From Eledone cirrhosa (Eukaryota > Mollusca > Cephalopoda > Octopoda > Eledonidae), in contig OZ024740.1 of assembly GCA_964016885.1 (NCBI GenBank), positions 199,879,537-199,943,536 on the forward strand: a stretch of 64,000 nucleotides of DNA, given 5' to 3'. The position numbers and the translations under genes are program-made. The stretch's first letter is position 1; each line of letters starts with the position of its first letter. Of the stretch, positions 1 to 12,684 are shown one piece after another. The notes below the pieces were generated by a model. The model ran no database searches and was not told where the DNA came from. It worked only from the letters and a program-made list of their open reading frames with translations.

Positions 1-900
1 TATATATATATATCTTATATTTCACAATGTATGACTTAATAAATCGCTCTGAAAATATATTTAGTGTTACACCCTCTCCTGATCGAGATCCTTAAGTTGG
101 TGAACGTTCTCACTAATTGAAGAGATGTTTGTCGAAGATGTATCATATATTTCTACTTCAGCTATGTGACACACTATTTTATGTTCACATAGATTTGTCA
201 TCTCCATAACGTTAGAGGTAGATTATACAGCACATCCCGTTGCCATAGACGTAATCTATTATTATCAGTGATTATTCCTTGCTGAGTGGATGGAATCACA
301 AGCATTGTAGCCGCTGATCTCAGACCTGTTCATGAAGTAGAATAGCCGATGATTTTTCTTTAATTAACAGAAAGTATCTTATTGATGACCAAGAATATAC
401 GGATAATGGCAATATAAACTGAGACACGGTTTTGATGCCTAATTAAATGGAACTTTTACTGAGTTCCTAATGGCCTCTTTTCCTGCATACCTAATGGTGT
501 AAAATATTTGTGGATTAGGTTATATGAACTATAACTTTCGGAGAATTATTATATTTACTAATCAGAGATAACTGATTTTGTAGTAGTATTGAATTAGAGA
601 GCATTGGAAATATTTACTTCTACTATTAAATTAATACTTGTAAAGAAGACAAAATATTTGAAACCGCCTAACTATCCTCACTCGTATAGTGGGTAAATAT
701 CGCTGGAATGTGTTTTCATATGAAAAATCAAATTGTATTTCTTTTGAATGAAAAGGTTGTTTTTGTTATACATAATTTCCCTAAAGGGGACCGGAATGTA
801 TGTTAAATGAGCTAGTCTCAAATTGAATTTTATAAAATTCACTTGTTGTTTCATGATTTTGTGAACTTCTCTCAGTACAGTACATATCGCATATTATATA
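1..900. other. AT-rich non-coding stretch
   Basis: After a short (TA)n start I see no open frame of useful length, no recognisable repeat and no RNA gene. It reads as unique intergenic or intronic DNA. Confidence 0.5.
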
Positions 901-1207
901 ATTGTTTCTACTGTTGGCACAATGCCAGCAATTACACAGTGCATTACTGGTACTTTATTTTATCGACCCCCAAAGGATGAAAGGCAAAGTTAACCTCGGC
1001 GGAATTTTAACACAGAATGGCAACGGCTGTAACTCCATGCGTCAAAGCATAGCGCCCGACCCTCTACCGGTACTGCCAATACCAGTAGAGGTTGGACGCT
1101 ATGCTTTGACGCATGGAGTTACAACCCTTGCCATTCTGTGTCCAAATCCCGCCGAGGTTAACTTTGCCTTTCATCCTTAGGGGGTCGATAAAATAAAGTA
1201 CCAGTAA
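901..1207. repeat. Head-to-head pair of tRNA-derived SINEs
   Basis: The left copy runs forward from 'attgtttctactgttggcac' through the 'ttttatcgaccccc' body to a 'gaccctctaccggtactgcc' tail. The right copy is its reverse complement and ends at 'aaagtaccagtaat'. The centre lies near 1080, so the arms of roughly 120-150 bases form a near-perfect palindrome. Both arms share an unusual '(t)ggcaacggctgtaactccat' stretch, which suggests one copy arose from the other by inverted duplication rather than by two independent insertions. An open frame across the left copy is a by-product of the SINE and not a gene. Confidence 0.85.
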
Positions 1208-1905
1208 TAAGATAGGCGTTTTAATTACAGAAATACAATCCGATCATTGGAATACTTCTTTGTGTATTGTAAAATATTTAGAGCTAAATTGAACTTTTTT
1301 CAAGTAATGTTTCACGACTTTTTATAAAGGTTACTTCAATGTAAACTAATATATCCGAGATAACAGAAAGTATGGCAATACATATTTCATAAAATAGACA
1401 TATATTGTTCCTTGGAAGTATACGACTAAGTTCTGAGAAAACGTAACTTGAAATTAATCTTTCAAATTTATACATTCTTAGAAACCATTTTGCATGAAAA
1501 GCTCTCTATATTTCCTCTGTTTAATAATAATGCGGATGTCAAGTTTTCAGTGATTAGTTTTATAGTTATTGCCTGTTTAGATTTAGGTGGTTCTCCATGA
1601 GTCTGCATTCCAAACGATGTTTCCTGGCGTATGTTGACAATAGGAATCCGCCTGTGCCTGACACATTGTGGCAGATGGAAATATGTCAGCCGAAGTTATA
1701 ACATAAGTCTCAAATAATATTCTATTGCTTAGCAGAAGTTTCGTTTCCTACATCAGTGGGTGGCCCCGATGAACTATGGTGTCGTGGTGGAAGGTGTCGA
1801 AACATCTACAGATTTTATTTAACGCTTCGTGACACATGGCTCTTGCATTCAGAAACGGAATCCAGCAGGTCTCTCACAGCATATGTGAGCTCACCAACAA
1901 TATAC
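1208..1905. other. Unassigned non-coding DNA
   Basis: No recognisable coding or repeat feature. It is moderately AT-rich, with a few short frames that lack codon bias or a known motif. Confidence 0.4.
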
Positions 1906-1965
1906 ACCTACCTACCTACATACATGCATACATATATACATACATGCATACATACATACATAAAT
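1906..1965. repeat. Tetranucleotide microsatellite (tacata/catacata)
   Basis: Imperfect repeats of 'taca' and 'taca-tg' units are visible directly. Confidence 0.85.
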
Positions 1966-1989
1966 ATTTCAAAAATAGAAACGAAATGA

Positions 1990-3330
1990 TCATTCACTAA
2001 CCCACGGAAAACTATCAGCGCATTGTTATGCGTATGACAGTAAAAGAAAAACGACCCTCCTCACTTACAAAGAATGAAAGCTAAGATGGAAATGGTGTTT
2101 GGAATATGTACAAGCAGACCATCATTTCAATAGAAGTTCATCCCCAATCAAGAACTGCCAGCTGTCAGCGATACAAGAAGAAAGTGACTGAAAAGAGAAT
2201 GATTAATAAACGATTCAGCCGAAATCAAACATCAGTCTATAAATATGTGATGGGAAAATCAATAGATGCCCTATCCAAGAGAGACATTCTTTCTGAAATA
2301 AAATATGGAGCGAGGAAAAGAAATTCAAACAAGATGCCGTGTGGATGAATAGGATCCAAATGAACAACAGTCCTTGCATAAGACAAAAACCATCCATCAA
2401 TGATGTTACCCACGGGTATGTGATAGGAAAGGTTCAACATAAAATGTACCAGGAAAAGACTTGATTGTCGGCTACTGGTACAAAAAGCTGACTTTCTATC
2501 GCATGTACCTCCTGAATTTTTATCAAAAGACCATCTAAAGCGATGTATATATATACACGAAGCCAGTTGGAATTAGCAGAAATATGTCTCCAACAAAATA
2601 AGGATATACACTTGACAAAAATGTCATGACATATGGCAAGCCAGAACCTAATATATAAAATGTACACAATGTGTCTGAATATATTCCTCCAGGATCACTG
2701 CGACAATAACAAAATCATAACATATAAGCAAGCAGCTAGCGAGAAATGAGTTTGATGCGTGATGAGGAACTCCTAATTTCAAAACCACGATTTCCTAGTT
2801 CGGCGACATCGGTGCTACTTCGCTGCAGTCTGGCTGAACTAAAGGAAGGCATTCGATTATGTTCCACATTCTTGGATGCTACAGACCCTAAGATATATTA
2901 AAGTCCTAGATACCATAAATAGATTCATAGAAAATCTTCTTCCTTGGCGACTATCCTGAAGTTAAAATACAACAAATCCATACATTAAAGCTTGCATGAT
3001 TATGTCTGTGTATGCACCATGGATATTACTTATCTTCATGGAATAATTTGTGTGTGTGTGTGCATGAAGATTCAGAGTGAAATCTAGATAGTTGGCGTTA
3101 GCAAAGCTGGTTTCTAATGTAACGTTTAATTCTAACTCGTCACAAGTGGTTTTTTTTACTGGAAATAACAAAGTCATGGCCGCTTCCATGTCTCAATCGG
3201 TGCAGAGAAACGTCTCAGTAAAGAGGCAATGTAAATTCAATTCAAAGATGGTGGAGTGACAAGCTGCGGAAATAAAAATTCTCCAACGAAACGAGAATTC
3301 CAAAGATGAAATTGGGAATTTAACAATTTT
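1990..3330. other. Unassigned non-coding DNA
   Basis: No repeat family or protein motif is recognised. Short frames on both strands have no identifiable similarity. A short (GT)n lies at about 3050-3063. Confidence 0.4.
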
Positions 3331-3334
3331 GTGT

Positions 3335-3524
3335 GTATTTATATATATATATATATAAGTATATATAGAGAGAGGGAGTGTGTGGGAGAGATAGGTATAT
3401 GTAAATGTTTTCTATATACGAATGTATATCTGTATATATACTTATGTGTATATATACTTATACATATATATATATATATACATAGATACATAGATACAGA
3501 CATATATATATATATATATGTGTT

Positions 3525-3596
<72 letters not shown>

Positions 3597-3598
3597 CA
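3335..3598. repeat. Compound (TA)n microsatellite
   Basis: Alternating TA with 'gaga' and 'taca/tgta' interruptions. All open frames here translate to Tyr-Ile repeats and are artefacts. Confidence 0.9.
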
Positions 3599-3847
3599 TA
3601 AAATAAGTTACAAATAACATGTGTGTGCATCTACATCAATTGTCAGTACAAAGCAATATCACCAGTGGCGTCATTAGTAACAACACGATAGAATCCCATG
3701 TTAAAAACTATAAGATGTTATCCCAGCTTGTGATAAAATACCAATCTAAACTATCATTGATACGTCAGTGACGAAAATTATTTCCGGTGTGTCAGAGTGA
3801 CTGTAAAAATAGCAAAGTTAATGTGAATTGCCTTACACAGCCGTCTC

Positions 3848-4145
3848 TATATATATGTTAAAATCTAGAGATATACGATGGTAGGCATTTATCATGAATA
3901 AGATAATGGATTGCTGTGATTATAACCGATTCCCGCAAAGAACAGATAGTATTATATATGACTTAAATCAATGTGGTGCCCTGGCATGGCCGCATAGTTA
4001 TCATTGAAAGCACTAAATAAATAAAAGATATATATGTTAAAATTTAGAGATGTACGTTGATAGCATTTACCACGTAGGAGATAATGGATTGCTTTGATTA
4101 TAAACGATTCATGCAAAGAATGGCCAGTATTATGTGTAAAATTGG
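3848..4145 (+). repeat. Diverged direct repeat pair of about 120 bases
   Basis: The segment at about 3848-3968 ('tatatgttaaaatctagaga', later 'gataatggattgct', 'cgattc..gcaaagaa', 'agtattat') recurs at about 4027-4145 with the same order of blocks and scattered substitutions. The two copies are offset by about 180 bases. The family is not recognised; it could be a duplicated piece of an old repeat. Confidence 0.75.
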
Positions 4146-4264
4146 AAGATCAATTTGGCGGACATCTGTAACTGAAATCGGAGATATGACACTTGAATTA
4201 AACACATATATAATCCTACCAGTCTCACTGTGATGACTGCCCGTATGTTTGAATACCAATGCCA

Positions 4265-4365
4265 TATGCACGTATACATATATAAATACACACACATATA
4301 CACACACGCACTCATATATATATATATATATATTTATATCTCTCCCTCTCCCTCTATCTACCCCA

Positions 4366-4442
<77 letters not shown>
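4265..4442. repeat. Compound CA / TA / TC microsatellite
   Basis: The order is (CA)n, (TA)n, a (TC)n/CCCTCT tract and (TA)n, all directly visible. Confidence 0.9.
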
Positions 4443-4443
<1 letters not shown>

Positions 4444-4607
4444 CAGTCTGTAAATATCTGTATACGTGAGGATCAAATGACGCAAGTCAACTGACATATG
4501 CACATATATATTTCTAACAGATTTTTTGCGTGGTTGTGTGAGAACCAATTGACATATATGTACGGATACATTTATGCTAGTCTCATTGTTTGAATGTGTG
4601 TATATGC

Positions 4608-4765
4608 CAGTTGCATTAAAAGGCGCATAAATTCGTGGTGGTCAGAATGTTTGGTCTTAAGTTCGACTCCCGATGGTGTTTTGCATTCTTGAACAAGAAA
4701 CCGTTTTTCACGTAGCTCCAGTCCTGTTTATCATTTTCAAACACAATGATACACTGCATCTCAAT
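4608..4765 (+). repeat. Decayed tRNA-derived SINE-like sequence
   Basis: A B-box-like 'agttcgactcccg' at about 4658-4670 is followed by 'gaacaagaaacc' and 'tttttcacgtagctccagtcc', which resembles the body of a second tRNA-derived cephalopod SINE type (memory-based, moderate certainty). No poly-A or target duplication is evident. Confidence 0.45.
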
Positions 4766-4769
4766 GATT

Positions 4770-5150
4770 CAGTATTTGGCTAGGAATCTAGAAAAGTTAC
4801 ACACGAGTTGATAGTGAAAAGGAAAAAATACAGTAGAAAATGGTGGAAGCATTCATTTATAAAGTGGATTTCCGAATTTAATCGTGGCAACGGTTCAGCA
4901 GTATTTGCTTTTTCAACGATGGAAGTGTAAAGTGCAATTAAATTGCATATTTATACGAAATGGAGAAGAAAAATCATTAGTTTTTTTACATATATATATA
5001 TAGATGTATATGTATATATATATATATCCGAAATATATCCGAAATAAATTTAATTAAAGTAAATTAAGGGAGTCATGTCCGAGACATGCGCCATATCCTC
5101 CGTAAAATAAGCTCAAAGATTCGAATGAATAGATCCGAGCATTTTATATC
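4770..5150. other. Unassigned non-coding DNA
   Basis: Only a short (TA)n near 4990-5028 is recognisable. Confidence 0.4.
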
Positions 5151-5152
5151 AA

Positions 5153-5172
5153 CTATATATATATATATGTGT

Positions 5173-5239
<67 letters not shown>

Positions 5240-5290
5240 TGCGTGTGCGTGGGAGGGTGTGTATGAATGTATGTATCTATGTATGTATAT
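5153..5290. repeat. (TA)n(GT)n microsatellite
   Basis: A long uninterrupted GT run is flanked by TA and by GT/GC-rich variants. A 114-codon frame through it (from 5086) is a repeat translation with a non-repetitive tail, and I do not regard it as a gene. Confidence 0.9.
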
Positions 5291-5435
5291 ATAGGTATTG
5301 GTATATGTCTACTGAACAGTGTGGAAATGACACATCAGCCCGGCTGGCCGTATATCTGATACAAAAACCCATCACCAATGCTTATGCAAGTAAAGAGCTT
5401 GCTGATGAGATAGTGTATGAATATGTTTAAAAGAG

Positions 5436-5482
5436 ATACTATCGAAATACTATCGAAATACTATCGAAATACTATCGAGATA
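5436..5482 (+). repeat. 11-bp tandem repeat, about 4 units
   Basis: The unit 'atactatcgaa' is repeated about four times with nearly no divergence, then decays into 'gagatacgtatcgc'. Confidence 0.85.
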
Positions 5483-5637
5483 CGTATCGCACCACTTAAG
5501 CTGGTGCAAAAGTGTCAAAAGTGTATGTATATTTATATATATATATCTATATAGGTTGAAAAAAATGAAAACGAAATTTTATTTCTCACTCTTAGTATGG
5601 CACTTACTTAAATGTAAGTATGTATGTATACGTACAT

Positions 5638-6345
<708 letters not shown>

Positions 6346-6365
6346 ACATATACATACATACTTAC

Positions 6366-6394
<29 letters not shown>

Positions 6395-6398
<4 letters not shown>

Positions 6399-6608
6399 AT
6401 ATATAAGAACAAAAGATGGTTAAAAGAGTTCCATGTATTTTATTATGCGCATTTCAAAAACAAATATCATCATGCAATAATATTTGTGTTTTCATCAGAT
6501 AAAACAGGAATACATGATATGAAGGTTAAAAAACACCTGTGGATAGTTCAGTTTTAAATCAACAAATCAACTGAACTATCTTTTAACCATCTTTTGTTCT
6601 TATATATT
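6395..6608. repeat. Asymmetric palindrome, partly deleted
   Basis: 'ataagaacaaaagatggtta' at 6402 is matched in reverse near 6582-6604, and 'gatagttcagttttaaatc' by the sequence near 6566-6578. The right arm lacks the middle about 130 bases that are present in both arms of the related palindrome at 16756-17108, so it is a deletion derivative. Confidence 0.8.
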
Positions 6609-6691
6609 ATGTATACTCCAGTCCTACAAACTGTAGAGTGCTTCTTATCCGATATCTGCATTGCTTTATTGTACTACAATAAAACTCACCT

Positions 6692-6693
<2 letters not shown>

Positions 6694-6752
<59 letters not shown>
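6694..6752. repeat. (TA)n microsatellite
   Basis: Uninterrupted TA run at the right edge of the preceding element. Confidence 0.9.
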
Positions 6753-6754
<2 letters not shown>

Positions 6755-7060
6755 TAATGATTTTGTGTCTTACTTTTCTGCTGTTACCATTTCGATAGAT
6801 GAGGAATCTTTACAGTAGAGTGGAAGACATACATTCTACTTTCCGTAAGTAATAAGCTGGATAACGGCCTTACCGGTTTTAACTAGTAATATTTCAACTA
6901 TATAACTTTCTGTAATAAATTATGTACATTTCTGCCACACGCCTCCACACACACACCCTACATACCCCTCCCCCCACACACACATATATATATACATTGT
7001 ATATCGACATTCGATCGACTTTCGTCAAAACGGCCCGTGGAAACAATGTTTCCATTGGTC
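6753..7060. other. Unassigned non-coding DNA
   Basis: Nothing recognisable beyond short C-rich/CA stretches near 6940-6985. Confidence 0.4.
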
Positions 7061-7074
7061 TTTCCATTTGGTAA

Positions 7075-7190
7075 TACTATTTATCGGTCGCAACTCCAGG
7101 TAGAAGGAGTAACGTGAAATAACGTCCGGGAATCGAACTCATAAACTTACGATTGCGAATCCAATGCTCTAAACACCCAGCCACACGCCT
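7075..7190 (-). repeat. tRNA-derived SINE head, minus strand
   Basis: Read on the minus strand, a tRNA-like segment has an A-box-like 'tggctgggtgtttagagca' and a B-box-like 'gagttcgattcccg', followed by 'tttcacgttactcc'. The acceptor ends do not pair and there is no intact cloverleaf, so it is a SINE head and not a tRNA gene. Confidence 0.6.
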
Positions 7191-7680
7191 CTATTATATA
7201 TATATTTATTAATTTGAAGAAAGTCAGTATTCTGTGTGTCATAATTCTCGATTATCATTGATTCATAGGTTTCAAACGACTCCGCCCACCTCAACGACGC
7301 CAAACTGAAATTAATATGCATAATGCCAATGAGGGAGTGAGAGGGGAGAGTGTGAACGCTGTGTTCAATAACTATTAACATGTGTGCGTGTGTATGTACG
7401 TGCGCGTATGTTTATGTGTGTGTGCGTGCGTGCAGCGTTCCACAGAAAGTAATCACTATCAACATGTGTGAGTGTGTGCGTGTGTAAGTTTGCGTGCGTG
7501 TGCGCGTTTCCGTGCGTGTATGCGTGCGGCGTTCCACAATCGCCACGCAGTTTACTTCTCTGTGTGCCTGTATGTCAGCCTAACATACACAGAGTTGTGA
7601 AGGGAGTAAATAGGGACCTTTCTTTACATTGACGGACATCTTTTATATTTATTATTGTCATTTTTTGACAATTGGTCGAA

Positions 7681-8190
7681 ATGAATACTGATAATAAAAG
7701 CAATTCGACTTTATCAAACAGTGAACTACAGCGGCGACGGCGTGCAGCCAGCAATGAAGAAAGACGGGCCGAACAGCGCCATCGGAACGCCGAACTTCAG
7801 GGACGAAGACGTGCCACCATGAATGAAGAGGGGCTGGCTAAACAACGCCAACGAAACAGTGGAGCCAAGCAGCGACGGCGTTCTGCGATGGTTGAAGACG
7901 AACTGGCTGAGCATCATCAGCAGATGGCGGGAATTCAGCAGCAACGGCGTGCTGCGATGGATGAGAGGAGCTGGCTGAAAAGCGCCAGCGCAATACAGAA
8001 GTTCAGAGAATGTGTCGCCAAAGCGCTCCTCATTCCAGTAAAGAGGCTAGAAGGCGAACGAATGATATTAAAAATGGATCATGGCAACCGTGTCATTTTC
8101 AGATTGGTGTACGAGCAGAGTGTCCACATTGTGGAGCATTGCTTTGGCGGCACGAAAAGACGTGGACCACAATGTGGTGTCATAAAGTAG
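7681..8190 (+). pseudogene. Helitron protein, N-terminal Arg-rich region
   Basis: From the second Met (7681) the frame encodes a start 'MNTDNKSNSTLSNSELQ' and then four to five imperfect repeats of about 22 residues built on 'RRRRAA(S/T)NEE..AEQR.RN'. This is a highly charged, probably helical segment that may bind DNA. The same start occurs in the deleted copy at 13958, which supports this Met over the one at 7672. After about residue 105 the frame loses similarity, because the zinc-finger part continues in frame 3 from about 8010. Helitron proteins of animals often have such N-terminal extensions. It is the first piece of one broken Rep/helicase gene. Confidence 0.75.
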
Positions 8191-8198
8191 CAGTTTAA
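8010..8198 (+). pseudogene. Helitron protein, zinc-finger piece
   Basis: Frame 3 contains 'CPHCGALLWRHEK', a Cys-x2-Cys motif typical of the segment that precedes the Helitron-like N-terminal domain. It follows the Arg-rich part after a frameshift near 7990-8010 and ends at an in-frame TAA at 8196-8198, beyond which the same frame continues into the Rep part. It is part of one original reading frame broken by mutation. Confidence 0.7.
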
Positions 8199-8207
8199 CT
8201 AGAACCC

Positions 8208-9962
8208 TTGCGAATGCCGGATGATGAGGAGTCACCGGAGTTTAAAATACTAAGTATGTGGGGTGATCAAGGAGACCGAGGTAGATTACTGCGCAAATAT
8301 TTGCAGCAAATTAACAATTCATTAGCTTTAGCATCGCAGAGAGTTAGTGAGATGTTTGAGAGTGGAGCGTGGCAACTGAATGTAGTCATTCAAGGCCGTT
8401 TGTATCATTGTATCGGTAATTTAGAAGTTACCCCAGGAGAGAGGCCTCGATTCGATCAAATTTACGTTAACCATCCAGATTATAGTGAATTGGAGGAGGA
8501 TATCAGGATCGGTTGGATGAAGCTGCCGGGAAATATAACTGAACTTGAACGGCAAAGGTTAAGTGATTTGATCCGTGATTTGCAATCATGTCTTAGACAG
8601 TGTAATCCTTATGTTATGGATTTCATGTTGGTGGCTGAACTGCAAAATGTTCAGCAGCAAACATTGGTCATTAAGGCTGACGCAGTGCCAAGGAACAAAC
8701 ACGAACGGCGATATAAGACCCCTGAAGGGTTTCGTGACGTTGGGGTGTTGATGGACGATAAGCCTGGATCGAGAGATATCGTCCTCAATCGCAGAGATGG
8801 TGGTCTCAAGACTATCAATGAGTCAAATAGAGCATACGATCCATTGCATTATGTTCTTTTATTCCCAAAAGGTGAACATGGATGGAACATGTCTGTTAAT
8901 TTAGATGATCATGAGAATCAGCATCAACTGGGAGGTGGCAATAGACACAATAATTCGATTCGCGACTTTTACGCGTTCCATTCGAACGAGAGGAATCAAC
9001 AAAGAAATGCACTATTTCAAGCCAGCAGATTGTTCCAGGAATACTGTTGTATGGCATTCGCAAAGATCGAAAATCAAAGGCTAAATTATATAGCTACACA
9101 TCAGAAAAATATCAGAGCTGAATTGTATAATAACATACAGGATGCGATAACAGCCAATGATGCCAATTACACGCAAATTGGTCGACGCATCATTTTGCCA
9201 TCGTCATTCATCGGCGGCCCGAGATATATGAACATTCGCAATCAGGATGCAATGGCTATTTTCAGAAAGTTTGGAAAGCCAAATGTGTTTATAACGGTTA
9301 CATGCAATCCTGAATGGACTGATATTAAGGATGCACTTTTACCAGGACAACAGCCAAAAGACAGTCCTGATATTGTGGCAAGAGTATTCAAAGGATATCT
9401 GAAAAAGATAATGGATGATGTGGAAAAAGAGGGAATATTTGGAGGTATAGTTGCTTTTACATACGTAATTGAATTCCAAAAAAGAGGATTGCCACATGCA
9501 CATTTGCTGATCATTTTACATAGAGATTGCAAATTGAGATGTGCTGAGGATGACGACAGCATTGTGTGTGCTGAACTGCCGGAGAATGAGGCACTACGCA
9601 ACTTGGTGGCAAAGTCAATGGTGCACAACCAATGCGGAGTGGCAAATCGGAAAGCGCCTTGCATGAAAAATGGCCAATGCAGTAAGCACTTTCAGAAATC
9701 TTTTATCACGAACACTTCCTGGAACGATGGGGATACTCATCCCTCATACAGAAGACGGTCGCCTGCCGATGGCGGTTTGGTCGAAAATGTAAACGGTCGA
9801 CAGGTTACAAATCAATGGGTTGTGCCATATAATCCATATTTGATTATGAAATGTCTTTGTCATATTAATGTGGAAATTTGTAGCTCATTGAAAGCTTTCA
9901 AATATCTAATCAAATATTCAAATATGTTTACAAGGCTCATGATTGGGCAATGTCAGGAATGA
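8208..9962 (+). pseudogene. Helitron Rep (HUH nickase) domain
   Basis: 584 codons. Residues about 1-300 match the Helitron-like N-terminal region (for example 'YDPLHYVLLFPKGEHGW' near 212-228). Residues about 340-570 form the rolling-circle Rep domain: 'VFITVTCNPEW', the HUH motif as 'RGLPHAH' with His430 and His432, and the catalytic-tyrosine region 'FKYLIKY' with Tyr566 and Tyr570. In the family, HUH residues bind a metal and the tyrosines cut and join single-stranded DNA at the element ends. Just after Tyr570 the frame shifts ('KYVYKAHDWAM' lies in another frame), so the domain is cut off from the helicase. It is otherwise the best-preserved piece, which suggests fairly recent inactivation. 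Confidence 0.88.
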
Positions 9963-10557
9963 GGAAGCGAACCAAGGAGATGAAGTTGGCAGGTTCCAGG
10001 TTGTTTGCTTGATGGGATCTAGCGAGGCTTGCTGGAGATTGTTCGATTTTGATCCCAATAAACGCAAACCCAGCGTTCAGAAACTGACGGTTCACTTAGA
10101 GAATAGGCAAATGGTCTGTTTTCAGGACACTAGAAGAGGTGTCGCAAGAATTGCTAACGCATCACCTCCTAAGACGGAATTGACTGAGTGGTTGAAGCAT
10201 AATAGGGAACATGCTTTGAGCCCGGATCAAAGGCAACTCTACTGCGATTTCCCTTCGCACTATACGTGGGATAAGAAGGGAAAGATATGGAATGATAGAA
10301 TACAAAAGTTGAGATTCATGACTATTGGACGGGTTTGTAATGTCCATCCAGCATCTTGTGATGTGTTTTATCTCCGAATTCTGTTGCATAGTGATTTTTC
10401 GAGAGGTAAACAGAGCTTCGCTGATTTGAAAACAATCATGGCGTGGAATATGAAACATGCCAGGCTGTGTGTCAACATCTGGGACTCCTTCAGGATGACG
10501 CTGAATGGAATAACGCCATGGAAGCTGCAGGAACAATACAGATGCCAGCTCAAATAA
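9943..10557 (+). pseudogene. Helitron protein, Rep-helicase linker
   Basis: Frame 1 continues the protein after the Rep domain. 'GSSEACWRLF.FD', 'VQKLTVHLEN' and 'LTEWLKHNREH' match the linker region of Helitron proteins. Homology begins near 9995; the first 15-20 codons are out of frame. The end overlaps the helicase frame by about 115 bases because of another frameshift near 10450-10500. Confidence 0.75.
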
Positions 10558-11354
10558 GGCAGTTGTTTGTCACTATTCTAGGATTCTGCAATCCTGCCGA
10601 TCCAAGAGAGTTATTTGAACGCCATTGGGGAATTATGGCTGATGATTTTAGGCATCATCTTCAGATCGATGATGAACATTTGATGAAGGCTTTTGTTTTG
10701 CTCAATATTGAGCAACTGCTTGAAGTTCATTTGAAATGTTTGAGAGATTTCAATTTGCCAATTCCTGATGAAGAAATGCGGCAACGTATCTTAGCATTGA
10801 ACATGAGATTGCAGCTTAGACGGTTGCCACTCGATCGGAGGGAACTATTCCAGTTTGATCCGCTGGAACAGCAACGTATTGTGGATGAACGTATGCCAAT
10901 GTTGAGCGAATCTCAGAGAGAATTGGTCGATGGCGTTCTCCACTCGATTTTCACTAATGAGCAACTTTGTGCTTTCATAGATGCTCCTGGAGGCACCGGA
11001 AAGACATTCTGTTTCAACACTATGTTATCGGCAGTCAGAGCTCAGAGGAAGATTGCTCTCCCTGTAACCACCAGTGGTCTCGCTGCCACTTTGCTGAGTG
11101 GTGGAAGGACCTTCCACTCATGCTTCAAGGCTCCATTGGCTCCGGATGAGTTGAGTGTTTGTAACATTACAGGGCAAAGTGAACTCGCGGGCCTTATACG
11201 CAATACGTCTCTGATTATTTGCGACGAGGCTCCAATAGCACAGAGATATTTGCTGGATGTATTGAACAGTACTTTGAGAGATATCTGCGGTAGTGACCTG
11301 CCATCCGGTAGTAAGACTATCGTTCTTGGTGGCGATTTCAGACAGGTGCTATGA
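10443..11354 (+). pseudogene. Helitron Pif1-like helicase, N-terminal half
   Basis: 303 codons in frame 3. Walker A is 'APGGTGKT' at residues 181-188, Walker B is 'IICDEAP' with Asp261-Glu262, and motif III is 'GGDFRQ' at 296-301. This is a superfamily 1B helicase that would unwind DNA during rolling-circle transposition. It stops at TGA (11352-11354) exactly where the family continues 'RQVLP', and the frame stays open afterwards, so this is a nonsense mutation and not the natural end. Confidence 0.88.
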
Positions 11355-11744
11355 ATTGCTAGGAATGCTCAAATAGCGCAAATTGTCGATGCATGTCTGA
11401 AAAAGTCCCCGTTGTGGCGCTATTTCAGAGTTTTGCGATTACACGATAATATGCGACTTCGTATGTTCAGGCAAAACGAAGAGGCTGAGACATACGGCCG
11501 ATGGTTGATACAGTTGGGAAACGATGAATTGCCACATATTGGTGATAATCAGACTGTAAGAATCCCAGACCATTTCGTCATGTCAATTGACCGCCAAGCT
11601 TTGATTGACTGGGTGTTCCCTAATGTGAATGCTTTTTGGCAGAATATCTCCTGCATATCGGAACGCGTTATTCTAACTCATACGAATGCAACGGTCGATG
11701 AAATAAATTCACAAGTAACCGAAATGTTTCCTGGAGAGGAATAG
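11355..11744 (+). pseudogene. Helitron Pif1-like helicase, middle part
   Basis: Same frame as the N-terminal half. It begins 'IARNAQIAQIVDACLKKS' and continues through 'WRYFRVLRLHDNMRL' and 'ERVILTHTNATVDEIN'. These are the post-Walker segments of the Pif1-type helicases of Helitrons. It ends at an in-frame TAG at 11742-11744, after which the frame again continues. Confidence 0.82.
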
Positions 11745-12254
11745 TTGACCGTCAGTGCGGATGCCATGGAGACTAATCAGCAGACCAATATGGATGTTCC
11801 GACTGAGTATCTGAATTCACTTCAAATACTCGGATTTCCCCACATATTTTGAGGTTGAAAAAAGGTATGCCTATTATATTGCTTAGAAATATCAATCATA
11901 AATGGGTCTTTGCAATGGTACAAGATTGATTATTGAGAGATTGATTAACGGAAGAGTTTTAGAAAGCTAAACTCCCAGGCAGAGAGGAATCGGTTCTCAT
12001 TCCGAGGATCATGCTGAGACCAAGTGAAGATATGCTGCCATTCATTTGGCAAAGGAGAGTTTCCCGCCAATTTGGCCTTCACCATGACAGTCAACAAGAC
12101 ACAGGGTGTCTACTTGAATGATCCACCATTCAGCCATGGGCAACTGTATGTTGCTGCATCTCGAATGTGCGATCCTGATGGTATAGAATTTGCAATCGAT
12201 ACCACTAGCAGAGGAACAACCTTGAATATTGTCTATAATGAAGCTTTGAGCTGA
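11745..12254 (+). pseudogene. Helitron Pif1-like helicase, C-terminal part
   Basis: Two segments. At 11745-11850 the frame continues with 'TVSADAMETNQQ..MDVPTEYLNSL' and then meets a frameshift and stops. From about 12030 frame 3 resumes with 'FPANLAFTMTVNKTQG' and helicase motif VI 'QLYVAASR', ending with the natural-looking stop at 12252-12254. A few residues are missing before 'YLNDPPFSHG', which indicates a small deletion. Confidence 0.8.
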
Positions 12255-12684
12255 TGTATGCATATCTTTAAGGCTATCAATAAGCGACGTAAATGATTCG
12301 GACATTGGTATCCTTTCATCAGTATTGTGAGCTTTGACAGAGTTATCATTTATGTTCAATGTCATTTATTGTCGATAATGAGCAATAAAAACCAACAAGT
12401 ATTGGTAGAAATTGCCTTCAAATTTATCGCTTCTCTTTGCAGTCGTAATAAAACCTCATCATATGCTGAGTCTGGCAAAAGGTGTGGTACCTATGGCCGG
12501 CCAGGGCTAGAGTAATATTGAAAAACGATTCTATTTTCAAAGTAGAAGGATCCGCCATTTGGAGTACAAACCAGGCCACCTCCCCGAGTTGAACTCTGGT
12601 CAATATTGACTGTCTATTACTCAGTGGCTAAGACCTGGAAATTTCTGAATACATTTTTGTGTCATATAATTTGTTGTTTTATTA
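12255..12684. other. Helitron 3' untranslated region
   Basis: No frame of interest. 'caataaaaaccaac' at about 12383 resembles a polyadenylation context but is not supported further. Confidence 0.4.

Noticed and set aside
5086..5430. 114-codon frame with a non-repetitive C-terminal tail
   Set aside because: The first half is (GT)n translation; the tail shows no known motif and no splice or promoter context.
7085..7185. tRNA gene on the minus strand
   Set aside because: A and B boxes are present, but acceptor and anticodon stems do not pair; it is a SINE head.
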